Notes: generated by a model from the letters alone, not told the origin. A stretch of DNA of 64,000 bases from Streptomyces sp. f51 (GCF_037940415.1 NZ_CP149798.1:4497001-4561000), one strand, 5' to 3'. Shown: positions 31,781 through 42,365, counted from the first letter of the stretch. Numbers and translations are program-made.

Positions 31781-31835
31781 CCGTCGTGCCCCTGCCGTCC
31801 GGGCCGCCCGCGCCCGGGCGACGGGGGCACGACGG
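31781..31835. terminator. Terminator between the betaine operon and the converging PEP-mutase-like gene
   Basis: CCGTCGTGCCCC (31781-31792) pairs with 31824-31835, with further pairing inside the loop. It lies between converging genes. Confidence 0.75.
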
Positions 31836-31841
31836 TTCCTG

Positions 31842-32588
31842 TCAGGACCGCAGCCCCGCCGCGACGTCCCCCAGCGCCTCGGCCGCCCGGCGCTGTAGCC
31901 CGGGGCCGAACGTGACGCGTGTGGCGCCCAGTTCACCCAGTTCGGCCGGGGACGCCCCGTCGATCCTGGCGAAGGCGTTCAAGGGCCCCTGGATGCCGGA
32001 CCGCAGCAGCGGAAGCACCTCGGCCGGGGCCCCGATCGGGTACACGCAGTCCGCACCGGCCGCGACGTACAGCGCGGCCCGCCGGACGGCCTGCCCCGGA
32101 TCGCCGTCGCCGTACGCGAAGACGTCGACCCGGGCGTTCAGGAAGAGCAGGTCCGCCGCGGCGTCCCGCACCTCGGCCAGCCAGTCGGCGTGCCGGTCCG
32201 CGTCCTTGAGGACTCCGCCCTCGGAGTCCTCGAGGTTGCAGCCCACGGCCCCCGCCTCCAGCAGCCGCTCCACCAGCTCCCGGGGCGCCAGGCCGTAGCC
32301 GCCCTCGACATCGGCCGACACCGGCACGTCCACGGACCGGGCGATCCGCCCGACGGCGGCGAACATCTCGTCGGCGGGCGTCTGTCCGTCCGCGTACCCC
32401 AGCGAGGCGGCCACCCCGGCGCTCGGCGTGGCGAGCGCGGGGAAGCCTGCGTCCGCGAACACCCGGGCGCTCGCCGCGTCCCAGGGGCCGGGCAGCACCA
32501 GCGGATCGCCCGGCACCCGCATGTGGTGCAGCGCCCGGAACCGCTCCGCGCCGCTCGTCACCGAGCGCTCCCTGCCCGGCGCCGTCAC
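31842..32588 (-). CDS. Isocitrate lyase / PEP mutase superfamily protein
   Basis: This 248-residue TIM-barrel protein has the metal-binding and substrate motifs of the family: GPWDAASARVFADAGFPALATPS, VSADVEGGYG and CNLEDSEGG. These enzymes make or break C-C or P-C bonds next to a carboxylate, but it lacks the Cys-containing motif of true isocitrate lyase, so the substrate is unknown. The GTG at 32588 overlaps the stop of the AhpD-like gene (GTGA), giving a two-gene operon. Confidence 0.85.
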   Translation of the reverse strand: MTAPGRERSVTSGAERFRALHHMRVPGDPLVLPGPWDAASARVFADAGFPALATPSAGVAASLGYADGQTPADEMFAAVGRIARSVDVPVSADVEGGYGLAPRELVERLLEAGAVGCNLEDSEGGVLKDADRHADWLAEVRDAAADLLFLNARVDVFAYGDGDPGQAVRRAALYVAAGADCVYPIGAPAEVLPLLRSGIQGPLNAFARIDGASPAELGELGATRVTFGPGLQRRAAEALGDVAAGLRS

Positions 32589-33127
32589 CTGTGCCCGCCG
32601 GGCCGGTAGTGGCCGGGCACCATGCGGCAGGTCACGGCGAACCGGTTCCAGGCGTTGATCACCGTGATCGAGGCGATCAGCTGGGCCAGGTCGGCCTCCT
32701 CGAAGTGCCGGGCGGCGCGCTCGTACACCGCGTCCGGCACGAAGCCCTCAGTGATCACCGTGACGGCCTCGGTCAGCTCGATCGCCGCGATCTCCTTCTC
32801 CGTGTAGAAGTGCCGCGACTCCTCCCACGCGCCGAGCTGGACGATCCGCTCGACGCTCTCGCCCGCCGCGAGCGCGTCCTTGGTGTGCATGTCCAGGCAG
32901 AACGCGCAGTGGTTGAGCTGCGAGGCGCGGATCTTCACCAGTTCGAGGAGCGTGGGGTCCACCCCGCGCCGGGCCGCCGCGTCGAGCCTGACCATCGCCT
33001 TGTAGACGTCGGGGGCCAGTTCGGCCCAGGCCAGCCGGGGGGAGTGCTCGGGCGCGTACGGCGCGCCCGCGGCGGGGGCGTCCGGGGTCGTCGGGGTGTG
33101 CTGCGTGGTCGTGTCCTGCGTCGTCAT
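32585..33127 (-). CDS. Carboxymuconolactone decarboxylase / AhpD-like protein
   Basis: This 180-residue protein has the AhpD-type redox motif ASQLNHCAFCLDMHTKDA (CxxC followed by His), which supports thiol-based peroxide or alkylhydroperoxide chemistry rather than decarboxylation. A Thr/Pro-rich N-terminus of about 20 residues precedes the domain. It shares a 47-base promoter region with the divergent MocR regulator. Confidence 0.88.
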   Translation of the reverse strand: MTTQDTTTQHTPTTPDAPAAGAPYAPEHSPRLAWAELAPDVYKAMVRLDAAARRGVDPTLLELVKIRASQLNHCAFCLDMHTKDALAAGESVERIVQLGAWEESRHFYTEKEIAAIELTEAVTVITEGFVPDAVYERAARHFEEADLAQLIASITVINAWNRFAVTCRMVPGHYRPGGHR

Positions 33128-33174
33128 GCGATCGACCCTACGAGGGGAGTAGCCCGGGAGTATGGTCCATTCCC
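33128..33174. promoter_or_regulatory. Shared divergent promoter of the AhpD-like and MocR genes
   Basis: Only 47 bases separate the two starts, so both promoters and any operator overlap. ATGG-T-CCAT at 33162-33170 is a short palindrome close to the MocR start. MocR regulators usually control the divergent neighbour. Confidence 0.4.
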
Positions 33175-34566
33175 ATGGGGAAAACGTGGGCCACTCTGGG
33201 AGTCGACCTTCATGTCGAGCCGACGGGGTCCGGCATTCGCAAGGGGTTGACGGAGGCGCTGCGCGAGGCCGTCCGCGGCGGCCGGCTCGCCCCCGGGACC
33301 CGTCTGCCGTCCTCCCGCTCGCTCGCCGCCGACCTCGGCATCGCCCGCAACACGGTCGCCGAGTCCTACGCCGACCTCGTCGCCGAGGGCTGGCTCACCG
33401 CACGCCAGGGCTCCGGCACACGCGTGGCGGGGCGGAGCGTCGTACGACCGGCGCCGCAGGCCGCCCCGCCCCGCCGTGAACCGGCCGGTCCCGCCTACGA
33501 CCTCGTCCCCGGCCGGCCCGACCTCGCGTCCTTCCCGCGCACCGCCTGGCTCAAGGCCGCCCGCCGCGCCCTGGCCCGCGCTCCGCACGAGGCCCTCGGC
33601 TACGGCGATCCCCGCGGCCGCCCCGAACTGCGCACCGCCCTCGCGGGCTATCTCTCCCGTGCCCGGGGAGTGCGCGCCGACCCGGAGCGCATCGTGATCT
33701 GCTCCGGCTTCTCGGACGGCCTCACCCTGCTCGGCCCGATCCTGCGCCGGCGAGGGCTCCGCTCGGTCGCCGTGGAGTCGTACGGGCTGGACACGCACTG
33801 GAATCTCCTGCACCGGTCGGGCCTGCGCACGACCCCCCTGCCGTTCGACGAACTCGGCACCGACACAAGGGACATGGCCGGAGCGCGGGCCGTACTCCTC
33901 ACCCCCGCCCACCAGTTCCCGATGGGCGTGCCGCTGCACCCGGACCGCCGGGCCGCCGTCGTCGCCTGGGCCCGCCGCACCGGCGGGCTCGTCCTGGACG
34001 ACGACTACGACGGCGAGTTCCGCTACGACCGGCAGCCCGTCGGCGCGCTGCAAGGACTGGACCCCGACCACGTGGTCCATCTGGGCACCGCCAGCAAGTC
34101 GCTGGCCCCCGCGCTGCGCCTCGGCTGGCTGGTCCTGCCCCCGTCGCTCGTGGACGAGGTCGTCTCCCTGAAGGCGGAGGGCGGCTGGTCCACCGGGGCG
34201 CTCGACCAGCTGACCCTGGCGGAGTTCATCACCTCGGGCGCCTACGACCGCCACGTCCGCTCGGCCCGGCTGCGCTACCGCCGCCGCCGTGACGCCCTCG
34301 TCGCCGCCCTCGCCACCCGCGCCCCCGAGGTGCGTGCCACCGGTATCGCGGCCGGGCTGCACGCGGTGCTGCGGCTCCCGACCGGCACCGAGGGGCCGGT
34401 CGTGCAGGCCGCCGCCTTCCAGGGCCTGGCCGTCCACGGTCTCGCGCACCACCGTCACCCGGACGCGCCGACCGCGCACCAGGACGCCCTGGTCGTCGGT
34501 TACGGCACGCCGCCGGACCACGCCTGGGCGGGCGCCCTGGACGCACTGTGCCGGGCGCTTCCCTGA
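33175..34566 (+). CDS. MocR-family (PdxR-like) regulator with aminotransferase domain
   Basis: This 463-residue protein has an N-terminal GntR winged helix (about 20-85: GTRLPSSRSLAADLGIARNTVAESYADL) and a class-I aminotransferase-like domain. The PLP-binding features are LDDDYDGEF and the Lys in GTASKSLAPALRLGW. MocR proteins use this fold as a PLP or amino-compound sensor rather than as an enzyme. It is divergent from the AhpD-like and PEP-mutase-like genes and converges on a DMT transporter 4 bases away. PdxST genes are not present here, so it need not control vitamin B6. Confidence 0.88.
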   Translation: MGKTWATLGVDLHVEPTGSGIRKGLTEALREAVRGGRLAPGTRLPSSRSLAADLGIARNTVAESYADLVAEGWLTARQGSGTRVAGRSVVRPAPQAAPPRREPAGPAYDLVPGRPDLASFPRTAWLKAARRALARAPHEALGYGDPRGRPELRTALAGYLSRARGVRADPERIVICSGFSDGLTLLGPILRRRGLRSVAVESYGLDTHWNLLHRSGLRTTPLPFDELGTDTRDMAGARAVLLTPAHQFPMGVPLHPDRRAAVVAWARRTGGLVLDDDYDGEFRYDRQPVGALQGLDPDHVVHLGTASKSLAPALRLGWLVLPPSLVDEVVSLKAEGGWSTGALDQLTLAEFITSGAYDRHVRSARLRYRRRRDALVAALATRAPEVRATGIAAGLHAVLRLPTGTEGPVVQAAAFQGLAVHGLAHHRHPDAPTAHQDALVVGYGTPPDHAWAGALDALCRALP

Positions 34567-34570
34567 CGGC

Positions 34571-35437
34571 TCACGACGGCACCGGCGCGGACGGCTCCGT
34601 GCCCGGGGCCTCGCCGAACCGCGCCAGCGCCAGCGCGCCCGCCACCGCCACCGCGAAACCGAGAACGGCCAGCCAGGTCAGTCCCTCGCGGGTACGGTCG
34701 CCCAGCCACACCACCCCGACCAGCGCCGGCCCGATGGTCTCCCCGATGACCAGACCGGCGGTGGCCGTGGTCACCGAGCCCCGTTCCAGGGCCGTGGTGA
34801 GCAGCAGGAACGCGGCACCGCCACCGATGAGCAGGGCGTACGTCGCCGGATTGGCCAGCAGGGTCCCCGGATCGAGGTCGGCGATCAGCCGCACCGCCAC
34901 CTCGACCACCCCGAACCCGAACCCCGACCCGAGGCCCAGCGCGAGCGCCCGCCCCCGGTCGGGCAGCCGTCCGCCGACGAGCGCCAGCACCAGGACGGCC
35001 ACGGACGTCCCGAGCATCGCGTACTTCAGCGCCAGGGAGCCCGTACGGTCACCCTCCGCGCCGGACGCCAGCCCGAGCATCGCGAGTCCGCCGCACACCA
35101 CCGCCACGGCGCCCCACTCGACCCGGCTCAGCCGCACATGGAGCAGCCGCGCCGCGACCACCGCGGTGACGGCCAGGCTCGCCGCGAGGGCCGCGCCGAC
35201 CGCGTAGATCGGAAGCGAGCGCAGGGCGAGGATCTGGAGCACGAACCCGACCCCGTCGAGGCCAAGTCCCGCCAGATAGCGCCACTGCCGCAGCGCCCGC
35301 AGCAGCAGGACGGCCGCGCCGCCGGCTCCGCCGCCCGTCCCGCCCTCACCCGCGGTCCGCGCGGCCATCGCCTGGAGAACCGTCGCCGTACCGAAGCAGA
35401 CCGAGGCGCCGAGGGCGCAGATCATTCCAAAGAGCAC
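34571..35437 (-). CDS. DMT (EamA-like) transporter
   Basis: This 288-residue protein has about ten hydrophobic segments in two repeats, the usual size and layout of the drug/metabolite transporter superfamily. The GTG at 35437 begins VLFGMICALGASVCFGTATVLQ. Substrate unknown. It converges closely on the MocR gene. Confidence 0.8.
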   Translation of the reverse strand: MLFGMICALGASVCFGTATVLQAMAARTAGEGGTGGGAGGAAVLLLRALRQWRYLAGLGLDGVGFVLQILALRSLPIYAVGAALAASLAVTAVVAARLLHVRLSRVEWGAVAVVCGGLAMLGLASGAEGDRTGSLALKYAMLGTSVAVLVLALVGGRLPDRGRALALGLGSGFGFGVVEVAVRLIADLDPGTLLANPATYALLIGGGAAFLLLTTALERGSVTTATAGLVIGETIGPALVGVVWLGDRTREGLTWLAVLGFAVAVAGALALARFGEAPGTEPSAPVPS

Positions 35438-35478
35438 GAAGCGACTGTAGGGGACGGCGCGTTACCAGGGGGCCGTCG

Positions 35479-35508
35479 TGGACTCGCTGTGCGCGGGATC
35501 TCTAATCT
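35479..35508 (+). promoter_or_regulatory. Candidate promoter of the lipoprotein gene
   Basis: TGGACT at 35479-35484 and TAATCT at 35503-35508 are separated by 18 bases. Four of six -35 bases match the housekeeping consensus. A start near 35515 would give a leader of about 44 bases. Confidence 0.45.
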
Positions 35509-35558
35509 GTCCTCTTCGATCAAAAGATGAACCACCGAGAACAAGCGGGGGAACGAAC

Positions 35559-35900
35559 ATGGCAGACGTACGGCGTCAACTGCGCTCGGGCACGGTCGTC
35601 CTCGGCGGCATGGGACTTCTCGCGGCGACCCTCACCGCCTGCTCCTCGGACCCCGACAAGCGCTGTGTCGACCGCGACAGCTACAACGCGGCCAAGGGCT
35701 ACGAGGTCGTCGCGGACAAGTACTGCACGTCGTCCTCGGGTTCGTACCACACCGGCTGGTACTACGGCGGCAGCAGGAAGAGCGGTCGGGTCGAGGGCGG
35801 CTCCTTCGTCAAGCCCAGCGGGGGCGGCTCCGGGGGTTCGGGCGGCAGCGGCGTCCACCGCGGCGGTTTCGGCGGCGGAAAGGGCGGCTCCGGCGGCTGA
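35559..35900 (+). CDS. Small lipoprotein with Gly/Ser-rich tail
   Basis: This 113-residue protein has a basic start, a hydrophobic run and the lipobox TLTAC with Cys at 28. The mature part is CSSDPDKRCVDRDSYN..., with three Cys in all, then a Gly/Ser/Phe-rich tail (GGFGGGKGGSGG). The ATG at 35559 follows GGGGGAAC. It sits directly before a glutathionylspermidine-synthase-like gene. In E. coli a Gly/Ser-tailed YgiB protein is paired with the similar ligase YgiC; I infer a functional counterpart but not clear homology. Confidence 0.78.
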   Translation: MADVRRQLRSGTVVLGGMGLLAATLTACSSDPDKRCVDRDSYNAAKGYEVVADKYCTSSSGSYHTGWYYGGSRKSGRVEGGSFVKPSGGGSGGSGGSGVHRGGFGGGKGGSGG

Positions 35901-35971
35901 TCCGCGCCCGCCCACCGGAGCGAGACCTCCGGCCCCGACCCACCCGCCGAGCCGGAGAACGCACGCATCCC

Positions 35972-37156
35972 ATGGAACGCCGCACCACCACCCCCCGTCC
36001 CGGCTGGCAGCAGACCGTCGAGCGGCAGGGGCTGATCTACCCGCTCACCCGTCACCCCGACGACTCCCTGCGCCCCTACTGGGACGAGAGCGCCTACTAC
36101 GTCTTCTCGCTGCCCGAGGTCGAGGCGCTGGAGGAGGTCGTCGAGGAACTGCACGCCATGTGTCTGACGGCGGCCGGGCACATCGTCGAGCACGGACGGT
36201 TCGCCGACCTCGGCATCGACGACCCCCGGGTCGTGGCGGCCGTCGCCGAGGCCTGGCACCGGCGCGGCGAACTCCCCTCGGTCTACGGCCGCTTCGACCT
36301 CCGCTACGACGGAACGGGCCCCGCGAAACTCCTGGAGTACAACGCCGACACGCCGACCTCGCTGGTGGAGGCCGCGAGCCCCCAGTGGTTCTGGATGGAG
36401 GACCGCTTCCCCGGCGCCGACCAGTGGAACTCCCTCCACGAACGCCTCGTCGCGGCCTGGAGGAAGCAGGGCGCACTCCTGCCGCCGGGCGGCCCGCTCT
36501 ACTTCGCGCACTCCGCCGAGGACGAACTCGGCGAGGACCTGATGACGGTCGCCTACCTGAAGGAGACCGCCGAGCAGGCGGGACTGGCCACGGACTGGAT
36601 CTCCATGGAGGAGATCGGCTGGGACCCCCTGTCCGGCCGCTTCGTCGACAACCGGCTCGCGTTCATCCGGAGCTGCTTCAAGCTCTATCCCTGGGAGTGG
36701 CTCACCACCGACGCGTTCGCCGGCCACGTCCTGGACACCCTCGACAACGGCGGCGGCACCGGTTCGACCCTGTGGATCGAGCCCGCCTGGAAGATGCTCC
36801 TGTCCAACAAGGCGCTCCTCGCCGTCCTCTGGGAGCTCTACCCGGACCACCCGAACCTGCTCCCCGCGTACCTCGACGGCCCCCGCGAGCTCGCCCGCGC
36901 GAACGGCTACGTCGCCAAGCCCCTGCTCGGCCGCGAGGGCGCCGGGGTGACGGTCCACGAGCCCGGCGCCGCACCCGTCGTACGCGAAGAGGCCTGCTGC
37001 TACCAGGAGCTGGCGCCGCTCCCGGACTTCGACGGCAACCGTGTCGTCCTCGGCGCCTGGGTCGTCGGGGACGAGCCGGCGGGCCTCGGCATCCGGGAGT
37101 CCTCAGGCCTGATCACGGACGAGTACGCCCGCTTCCTGCCGCACGTGATCCTCTAG
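35972..37156 (+). CDS. Glutathionylspermidine synthase-like ATP-grasp ligase (YgiC/YjfC-like)
   Basis: This 394-residue protein has the ATP-grasp core of the GSP_synth family: LRYDGTGPAKLLEYNADTPT (about 107-126), WIEPAWKMLLSNKALLAVLWE and GYVAKPLLGREGAGV near the C-terminus. E. coli GspS joins glutathione to spermidine, but Streptomyces make mycothiol rather than glutathione, so the substrate is probably different. There is no amidase domain. It lies 71 bases after the lipoprotein gene on the same strand. Confidence 0.85.
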   Translation: MERRTTTPRPGWQQTVERQGLIYPLTRHPDDSLRPYWDESAYYVFSLPEVEALEEVVEELHAMCLTAAGHIVEHGRFADLGIDDPRVVAAVAEAWHRRGELPSVYGRFDLRYDGTGPAKLLEYNADTPTSLVEAASPQWFWMEDRFPGADQWNSLHERLVAAWRKQGALLPPGGPLYFAHSAEDELGEDLMTVAYLKETAEQAGLATDWISMEEIGWDPLSGRFVDNRLAFIRSCFKLYPWEWLTTDAFAGHVLDTLDNGGGTGSTLWIEPAWKMLLSNKALLAVLWELYPDHPNLLPAYLDGPRELARANGYVAKPLLGREGAGVTVHEPGAAPVVREEACCYQELAPLPDFDGNRVVLGAWVVGDEPAGLGIRESSGLITDEYARFLPHVIL

Positions 37157-37215
37157 CGCCGTTCGCGGGTCCTGCCGGGCCCGGGTCCCTTCGTGGTCCT
37201 CCCGGGCCCGGGTGC

Positions 37216-38439
37216 CTACGCGCCGAGCACGGCCCGGAGCTGGGCCAGACCCCAGTCCAGGTCCTCCTCGGAGATGACCAGCGGCGGGGCGATCCGGACG
37301 GTGACGCCGTGCGTGTCCTTGACCAGGACGCCCCGCTCCAACAGCCGCTCCGAGACCTCCCGGCCGGTGCCGTGCGCGGGGGCGATGTCGACGCCCGCCC
37401 ACAGACCGCGCCCGCGCACCGCCGTGACGTGACCGGAGTCCTTCAGCCGGCCCAGTTCGCGGTGCAGACGCTCGCCGAGCCGGGCCGCCCGCTCCTGGTA
37501 CTCGCCCGACCGCAGCATCGCGATCACCTCCAGGGCCACCGCGCAGGCCAGCGGGTTCCCCCCGAAGGTCGACCCGTGCTCCCCGGGCCGGAACACTCCG
37601 AGGACCTCCGCGCTCGACACCACCGCCGACACCGGCACCACCCCGCCGCCGAGCGCCTTCCCGAGGACGTACATGTCCGGCACCACGCCCTCGTGCTCGC
37701 ACGCGAACGTACGGCCGGTGCGCCCGAGACCCGACTGGATCTCGTCCGCGACGAACAGCACGTTCCGCTCCCGCGTCAGCTCCCGCACGGCCGGCAGATA
37801 TCCGGCCGGCGGCACCAGCACTCCCGCCTCCCCCTGGATCGGCTCCAGCAGCACCGCCACCGTGTTCTCCGTGACCGCCGCCCGCAGGGCCGTCAGGTCC
37901 CCGTACGGCACGATCTCGAAGCCCGGTGTGTACGGCCCGAAGTCGGCCCGGGCCTCGGGGTCCGTCGAGAAGCTGATGACCGTCGTCGTACGCCCGTGGA
38001 AGTTGTTGCCCGCGACCACGATCTTCGCCATCCCGGCCGGGACGCCCCTGACCCGGTACCCCCACTTTCGGGCCGTCTTCACCGCCGTCTCCACCGCCTC
38101 CGCGCCGGTGTTCATCGGCAGCACCATCTCCATGCCGCACAGCGCGGCCAGCTCCCGGCAGAAGTCCGCGAACCGGTCGTGGTGGAACGCGCGCGACGTC
38201 AGCGTCACCCGGTCCAGCTGCGCCTTGGCCGCCTCGATCAGCCGCCGGTTGCCGTGGCCGAAGTTCAGCGCCGAGTACCCGGCGAGCATGTCGAGGAAGC
38301 GGCGCCCCTCGACATCCGTCATCCAGGCACCGTCCGCCGTCGCCACGACGACCGGCAGCGGGTGGTAGTTGTGCGCGCTGTGCGCCTCGGCCGAGGCGAT
38401 GAACGCCTCCGTCGTCTCCCTGGCATCCATGGTGGTCAC
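37216..38439 (-). CDS. rocD: Ornithine aminotransferase
   Basis: This 407-residue class-III aminotransferase converts ornithine and 2-oxoglutarate to glutamate semialdehyde and glutamate. Visible motifs include HNYHPLPVV, MNTGAEAVETAVKTARKWGY, the PLP Asp in LFVADEIQSGLGRTG and the PLP Lys in LGKALGGGVVPVSA. The GTG at 38439 sits 5 bases from GGAG; an in-frame ATG at 38430 is less well spaced. It is divergent from glyA. The length and motifs match RocD better than other class-III enzymes. Confidence 0.92.
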   Translation of the reverse strand: MTTMDARETTEAFIASAEAHSAHNYHPLPVVVATADGAWMTDVEGRRFLDMLAGYSALNFGHGNRRLIEAAKAQLDRVTLTSRAFHHDRFADFCRELAALCGMEMVLPMNTGAEAVETAVKTARKWGYRVRGVPAGMAKIVVAGNNFHGRTTTVISFSTDPEARADFGPYTPGFEIVPYGDLTALRAAVTENTVAVLLEPIQGEAGVLVPPAGYLPAVRELTRERNVLFVADEIQSGLGRTGRTFACEHEGVVPDMYVLGKALGGGVVPVSAVVSSAEVLGVFRPGEHGSTFGGNPLACAVALEVIAMLRSGEYQERAARLGERLHRELGRLKDSGHVTAVRGRGLWAGVDIAPAHGTGREVSERLLERGVLVKDTHGVTVRIAPPLVISEEDLDWGLAQLRAVLGA

Positions 38440-38749
38440 GGGATCTCCGTTCGCGCGCGGGCGGGTCTGTGCCCCCTTTCCTATCGTCGCTCGCATGGTG
38501 GACCGGGGACCCCGCCGATCCGGCGCGCCCGGTAGGCTTCCCGGCGGGGCCGTGACTGGCGCGCTGGGATGGGACCGACCATCGGGGAGCGGCACCAGCG
38601 CTGTGGCTTTCCCGGGACGATCCCGGACCTCAGGACGGAGTGACAGGCCGCCCCGAGGAGCCCGGACCACCGGGCGAGGAGTCGTGGCAACCGAGTGCCG
38701 TGCGCCTGGGCCGACCCGTGAACGCTGAACGCAACGTCCGGAGGCCGTC
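38440..38749. other. Gap between rocD and glyA, mostly the glyA riboswitch leader
   Basis: This 310-base region holds the rocD promoter side and the glyA 5' leader with a ZTP riboswitch (38546-38712). The glyA ribosome binding site CGGAGG is at 38739-38744. No gene is seen. Confidence 0.7.
38546..38712 (+). promoter_or_regulatory. ZTP (pfl) riboswitch upstream of glyA
   Basis: The first half carries GGGGCCGTGACTGGC (38546-38560) and GACCATCGGGGAGCGGC (38577-38593). The second carries GTGCGCCTGGGCC (38700-38712). These match the conserved parts of the pfl/ZTP aptamer as I know it, including the 3' GCCTGGGC that forms the pseudoknot. The intervening linker of about 105 bases holds its own hairpins, as is often seen. 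ZTP and ZMP accumulate when 10-formyl-folate is short, and binding turns on folate genes such as glyA. Confidence 0.86.
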
Positions 38750-40195
38750 ATGCCAGAGCCCCTTTCCACCGAGTCCACCGCCTTCCGCAGCGCCCTCGAC
38801 GTGATCAGGGCCGTGGAGCCCCGCGTCGCCGACGCCATCGGCCAGGAACTCGCCGACCAGCGCGACATGCTGAAGCTGATCGCCTCCGAGAACTACGCCT
38901 CCCCGGCCACCCTCCTGGCCATGGGCAACTGGTTCAGCGACAAGTACGCCGAGGGCACCGTCGGCCGCCGCTTCTACGCCGGCTGCCGCAACGTCGACAC
39001 CGTCGAGGCCCTCGCCGCCGAGCACGCCCGCGAGCTGTTCGGCGCCGAGCACGCCTACGCCCAGCCGCACTCCGGCATCGACGCGAACCTCGTCGCCTTC
39101 TGGGCCGTCCTCGCCGCCCGGGTCGAGGCCCCGGCGCTCGCCGAGGCCGGTGTCCGCAACGTCAACGACCTCTCCGAGGCCGACTGGGCCGAACTGCGGC
39201 AGGCCTTCGGCAACCAGCGCATGCTCGGCATGTCCCTGGACGCCGGGGGCCACCTCACGCACGGATTCCGTCCGAACATCTCGGGCAAGATGTTCGACCA
39301 GCGCTCGTACGGCACCGACCCCGCCACCGGTCTCATCGACTACGAGGCGCTGCGCGTCTCCGCCCGCGAGTTCAAGCCGCTGATCATCGTCGCCGGCTAC
39401 TCCGCCTACCCCCGCCTGGTGAACTTCCGGATCATGCGGGAGATCGCCGACGAGGTCGGCGCCACCCTCATGGTCGACATGGCGCACTTCGCCGGACTGG
39501 TCGCGGGCAAGGTCCTCACCGGCGACTTCGACCCGGTCCCGCACGCCCAGATCGTCACCACCACCACGCACAAGTCGCTCCGCGGCCCCCGCGGCGGCAT
39601 GGTCCTGTGCGACGAGACCCTCGCCGAGCAGGTCGACCGCGGCTGCCCGATGGTCCTCGGCGGCCCGCTGCCCCACGTCATGGCCGCCAAGGCCGTCGCG
39701 CTCGCCGAGGCCCGCCGCCCCGAGTTCCGCGACTACGCCCGGGCCGTCGTCGACAACTCCCGTGCCCTGGCCGAGGGCCTGATGCGCCGCGGCGCCACGC
39801 TGGTCACCGGCGGCACGGACAACCACCTCAACCTCATCGACGTCGCCTCCTCCTACGGCCTGACGGGCCGCCAGGCGGAGTCCGCGCTGCTCGACTCGGG
39901 CATCGTCACCAACCGCAACGCCATCCCGGCCGACCCGAACGGCGCCTGGTACACCTCCGGCATCCGCATCGGTACTCCCGCGCTGACCACCCGTGGTCTC
40001 GGCGCGACCGAGATGGACGAGATCGCCGGTCTGATCGACCGGGTCCTGACCGCGGCCGAGGCCGGGACCACCGCCAAGGGCGCCCCGTCCAAGGCGCAGC
40101 ACGTCCTGGACGCGAAGATCTCCGACGAGATCGCCCACCGCGCGAGCGACCTGCTCACCGGCTTCCCGCTCTACCCGGAGATCGACCTCGGCTGA
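38750..40195 (+). CDS. glyA: Serine hydroxymethyltransferase
   Basis: This 481-residue PLP enzyme converts serine and THF to glycine and 5,10-methylene-THF. Motifs are [43 protein letters not shown] and the PLP Lys in [14 protein letters not shown]. It is longer than most bacterial enzymes because of an insert of about 35 residues near 125-160 (EAPALAEAG...RQAFGNQ), which I believe is found in other actinobacteria. The ATG at 38750 follows CGGAGG. Expression is probably controlled by the ZTP riboswitch. Confidence 0.96.
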   Translation: MPEPLSTESTAFRSALDVIRAVEPRVADAIGQELADQRDMLKLIASENYASPATLLAMGNWFSDKYAEGTVGRRFYAGCRNVDTVEALAAEHARELFGAEHAYAQPHSGIDANLVAFWAVLAARVEAPALAEAGVRNVNDLSEADWAELRQAFGNQRMLGMSLDAGGHLTHGFRPNISGKMFDQRSYGTDPATGLIDYEALRVSAREFKPLIIVAGYSAYPRLVNFRIMREIADEVGATLMVDMAHFAGLVAGKVLTGDFDPVPHAQIVTTTTHKSLRGPRGGMVLCDETLAEQVDRGCPMVLGGPLPHVMAAKAVALAEARRPEFRDYARAVVDNSRALAEGLMRRGATLVTGGTDNHLNLIDVASSYGLTGRQAESALLDSGIVTNRNAIPADPNGAWYTSGIRIGTPALTTRGLGATEMDEIAGLIDRVLTAAEAGTTAKGAPSKAQHVLDAKISDEIAHRASDLLTGFPLYPEIDLG

Positions 40196-40211
40196 CGCGC
40201 GTCCCCCGCGG

Positions 40212-40955
40212 TCACTGGGCTTCGGCCAGCTCCTGGCGCGAGCCCAGCAGCGGCCCGGCGTTCTCCCGCCGGGCCCTGACCGCCGCCTGGCTGATGAACC
40301 ACGCGGCGCCGGCGCCGAGCGCCACGCCCGCCGCGAGTCCGGGCACCGCCCAGAACGCCGGGTCCAGCTGCACCGTGGGGGCGGACGCGACCGACCCGGA
40401 GCCGAAGAGCCGTCCGTCCTTCATCAGCTCGTCGAACACCGAGCGCGGCGCCACATGCCAGCGGATGTCGTGGTTCATCGAGTCCGGCGACAGATTCGAC
40501 CGCACCCAGGGCGTACCGTCCGAGTCGAGGTACACCTGGTCCTGGCGGCTGAGGATGACGTCGCCGCCGGGTGTCACATGGGCGGTCCGCGTCCCGTCCC
40601 CGGGACCCGTGACCCCCCAGATCACCGTGGCCTGAAGCTCCGGGAGGTGACCGTCCCTCCACCCGTCCGGCGCCTTCTGCGTGCCCTCGTACCGGGGCGA
40701 CAGCAGCCGCCACAGCCGTCCGAAGTCCGGGTCCGCGTTGTGGAGGGTGGTCGTCCGTCCCGTGTCGCCCGCGATGGTCAGGGCGACGTCCGGACTCGCC
40801 CCCGAGGAGCGCTCCGCGCTGTCCAGGACCGTGTGCGAGAGCACCGGCGCACTCGCCGCCGGGCCGGCCAGGGCGGACGGCGCCACGGACACCACCGCGG
40901 CGGCGGTCGCCCCCAACGCCCCCACCACCGTGACCACTTCACGAAGCCCGCGCAT
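40212..40955 (-). CDS. Secreted, C-terminally membrane-anchored protein
   Basis: This 247-residue protein has a signal peptide (MRGLREVVTVVGALGATAAA..., cleavage likely after ALA near 30), an extracellular region of about 165 residues and a C-terminal membrane segment (VPGLAAGVALGAGAAWFISQ) with a basic cytoplasmic tail. The outer part contains ATVIWGVTGPGDGTRTAHVTPGGDVI. The Met at 40955 follows GGGGG; the frame opens at 40994. I recognise no family. It converges on glyA. Confidence 0.72.
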   Translation of the reverse strand: MRGLREVVTVVGALGATAAAVVSVAPSALAGPAASAPVLSHTVLDSAERSSGASPDVALTIAGDTGRTTTLHNADPDFGRLWRLLSPRYEGTQKAPDGWRDGHLPELQATVIWGVTGPGDGTRTAHVTPGGDVILSRQDQVYLDSDGTPWVRSNLSPDSMNHDIRWHVAPRSVFDELMKDGRLFGSGSVASAPTVQLDPAFWAVPGLAAGVALGAGAAWFISQAAVRARRENAGPLLGSRQELAEAQ

Positions 40956-42357
<1,402 letters not shown>

Positions 42358-42365
42358 CGGCCGAG

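Noticed and set aside
37157-37215. Repeated CCGGGCCCGGG blocks between the ligase and rocD genes
   Set aside because: They are self-complementary and may help termination of the two converging genes, but the pairing is ambiguous, so I do not call a defined terminator.
35527-38535. A 1002-codon plus-strand frame
   Set aside because: It overlaps three well-supported genes (lipoprotein, ligase, rocD) in a wrong frame and has no recognisable domain.
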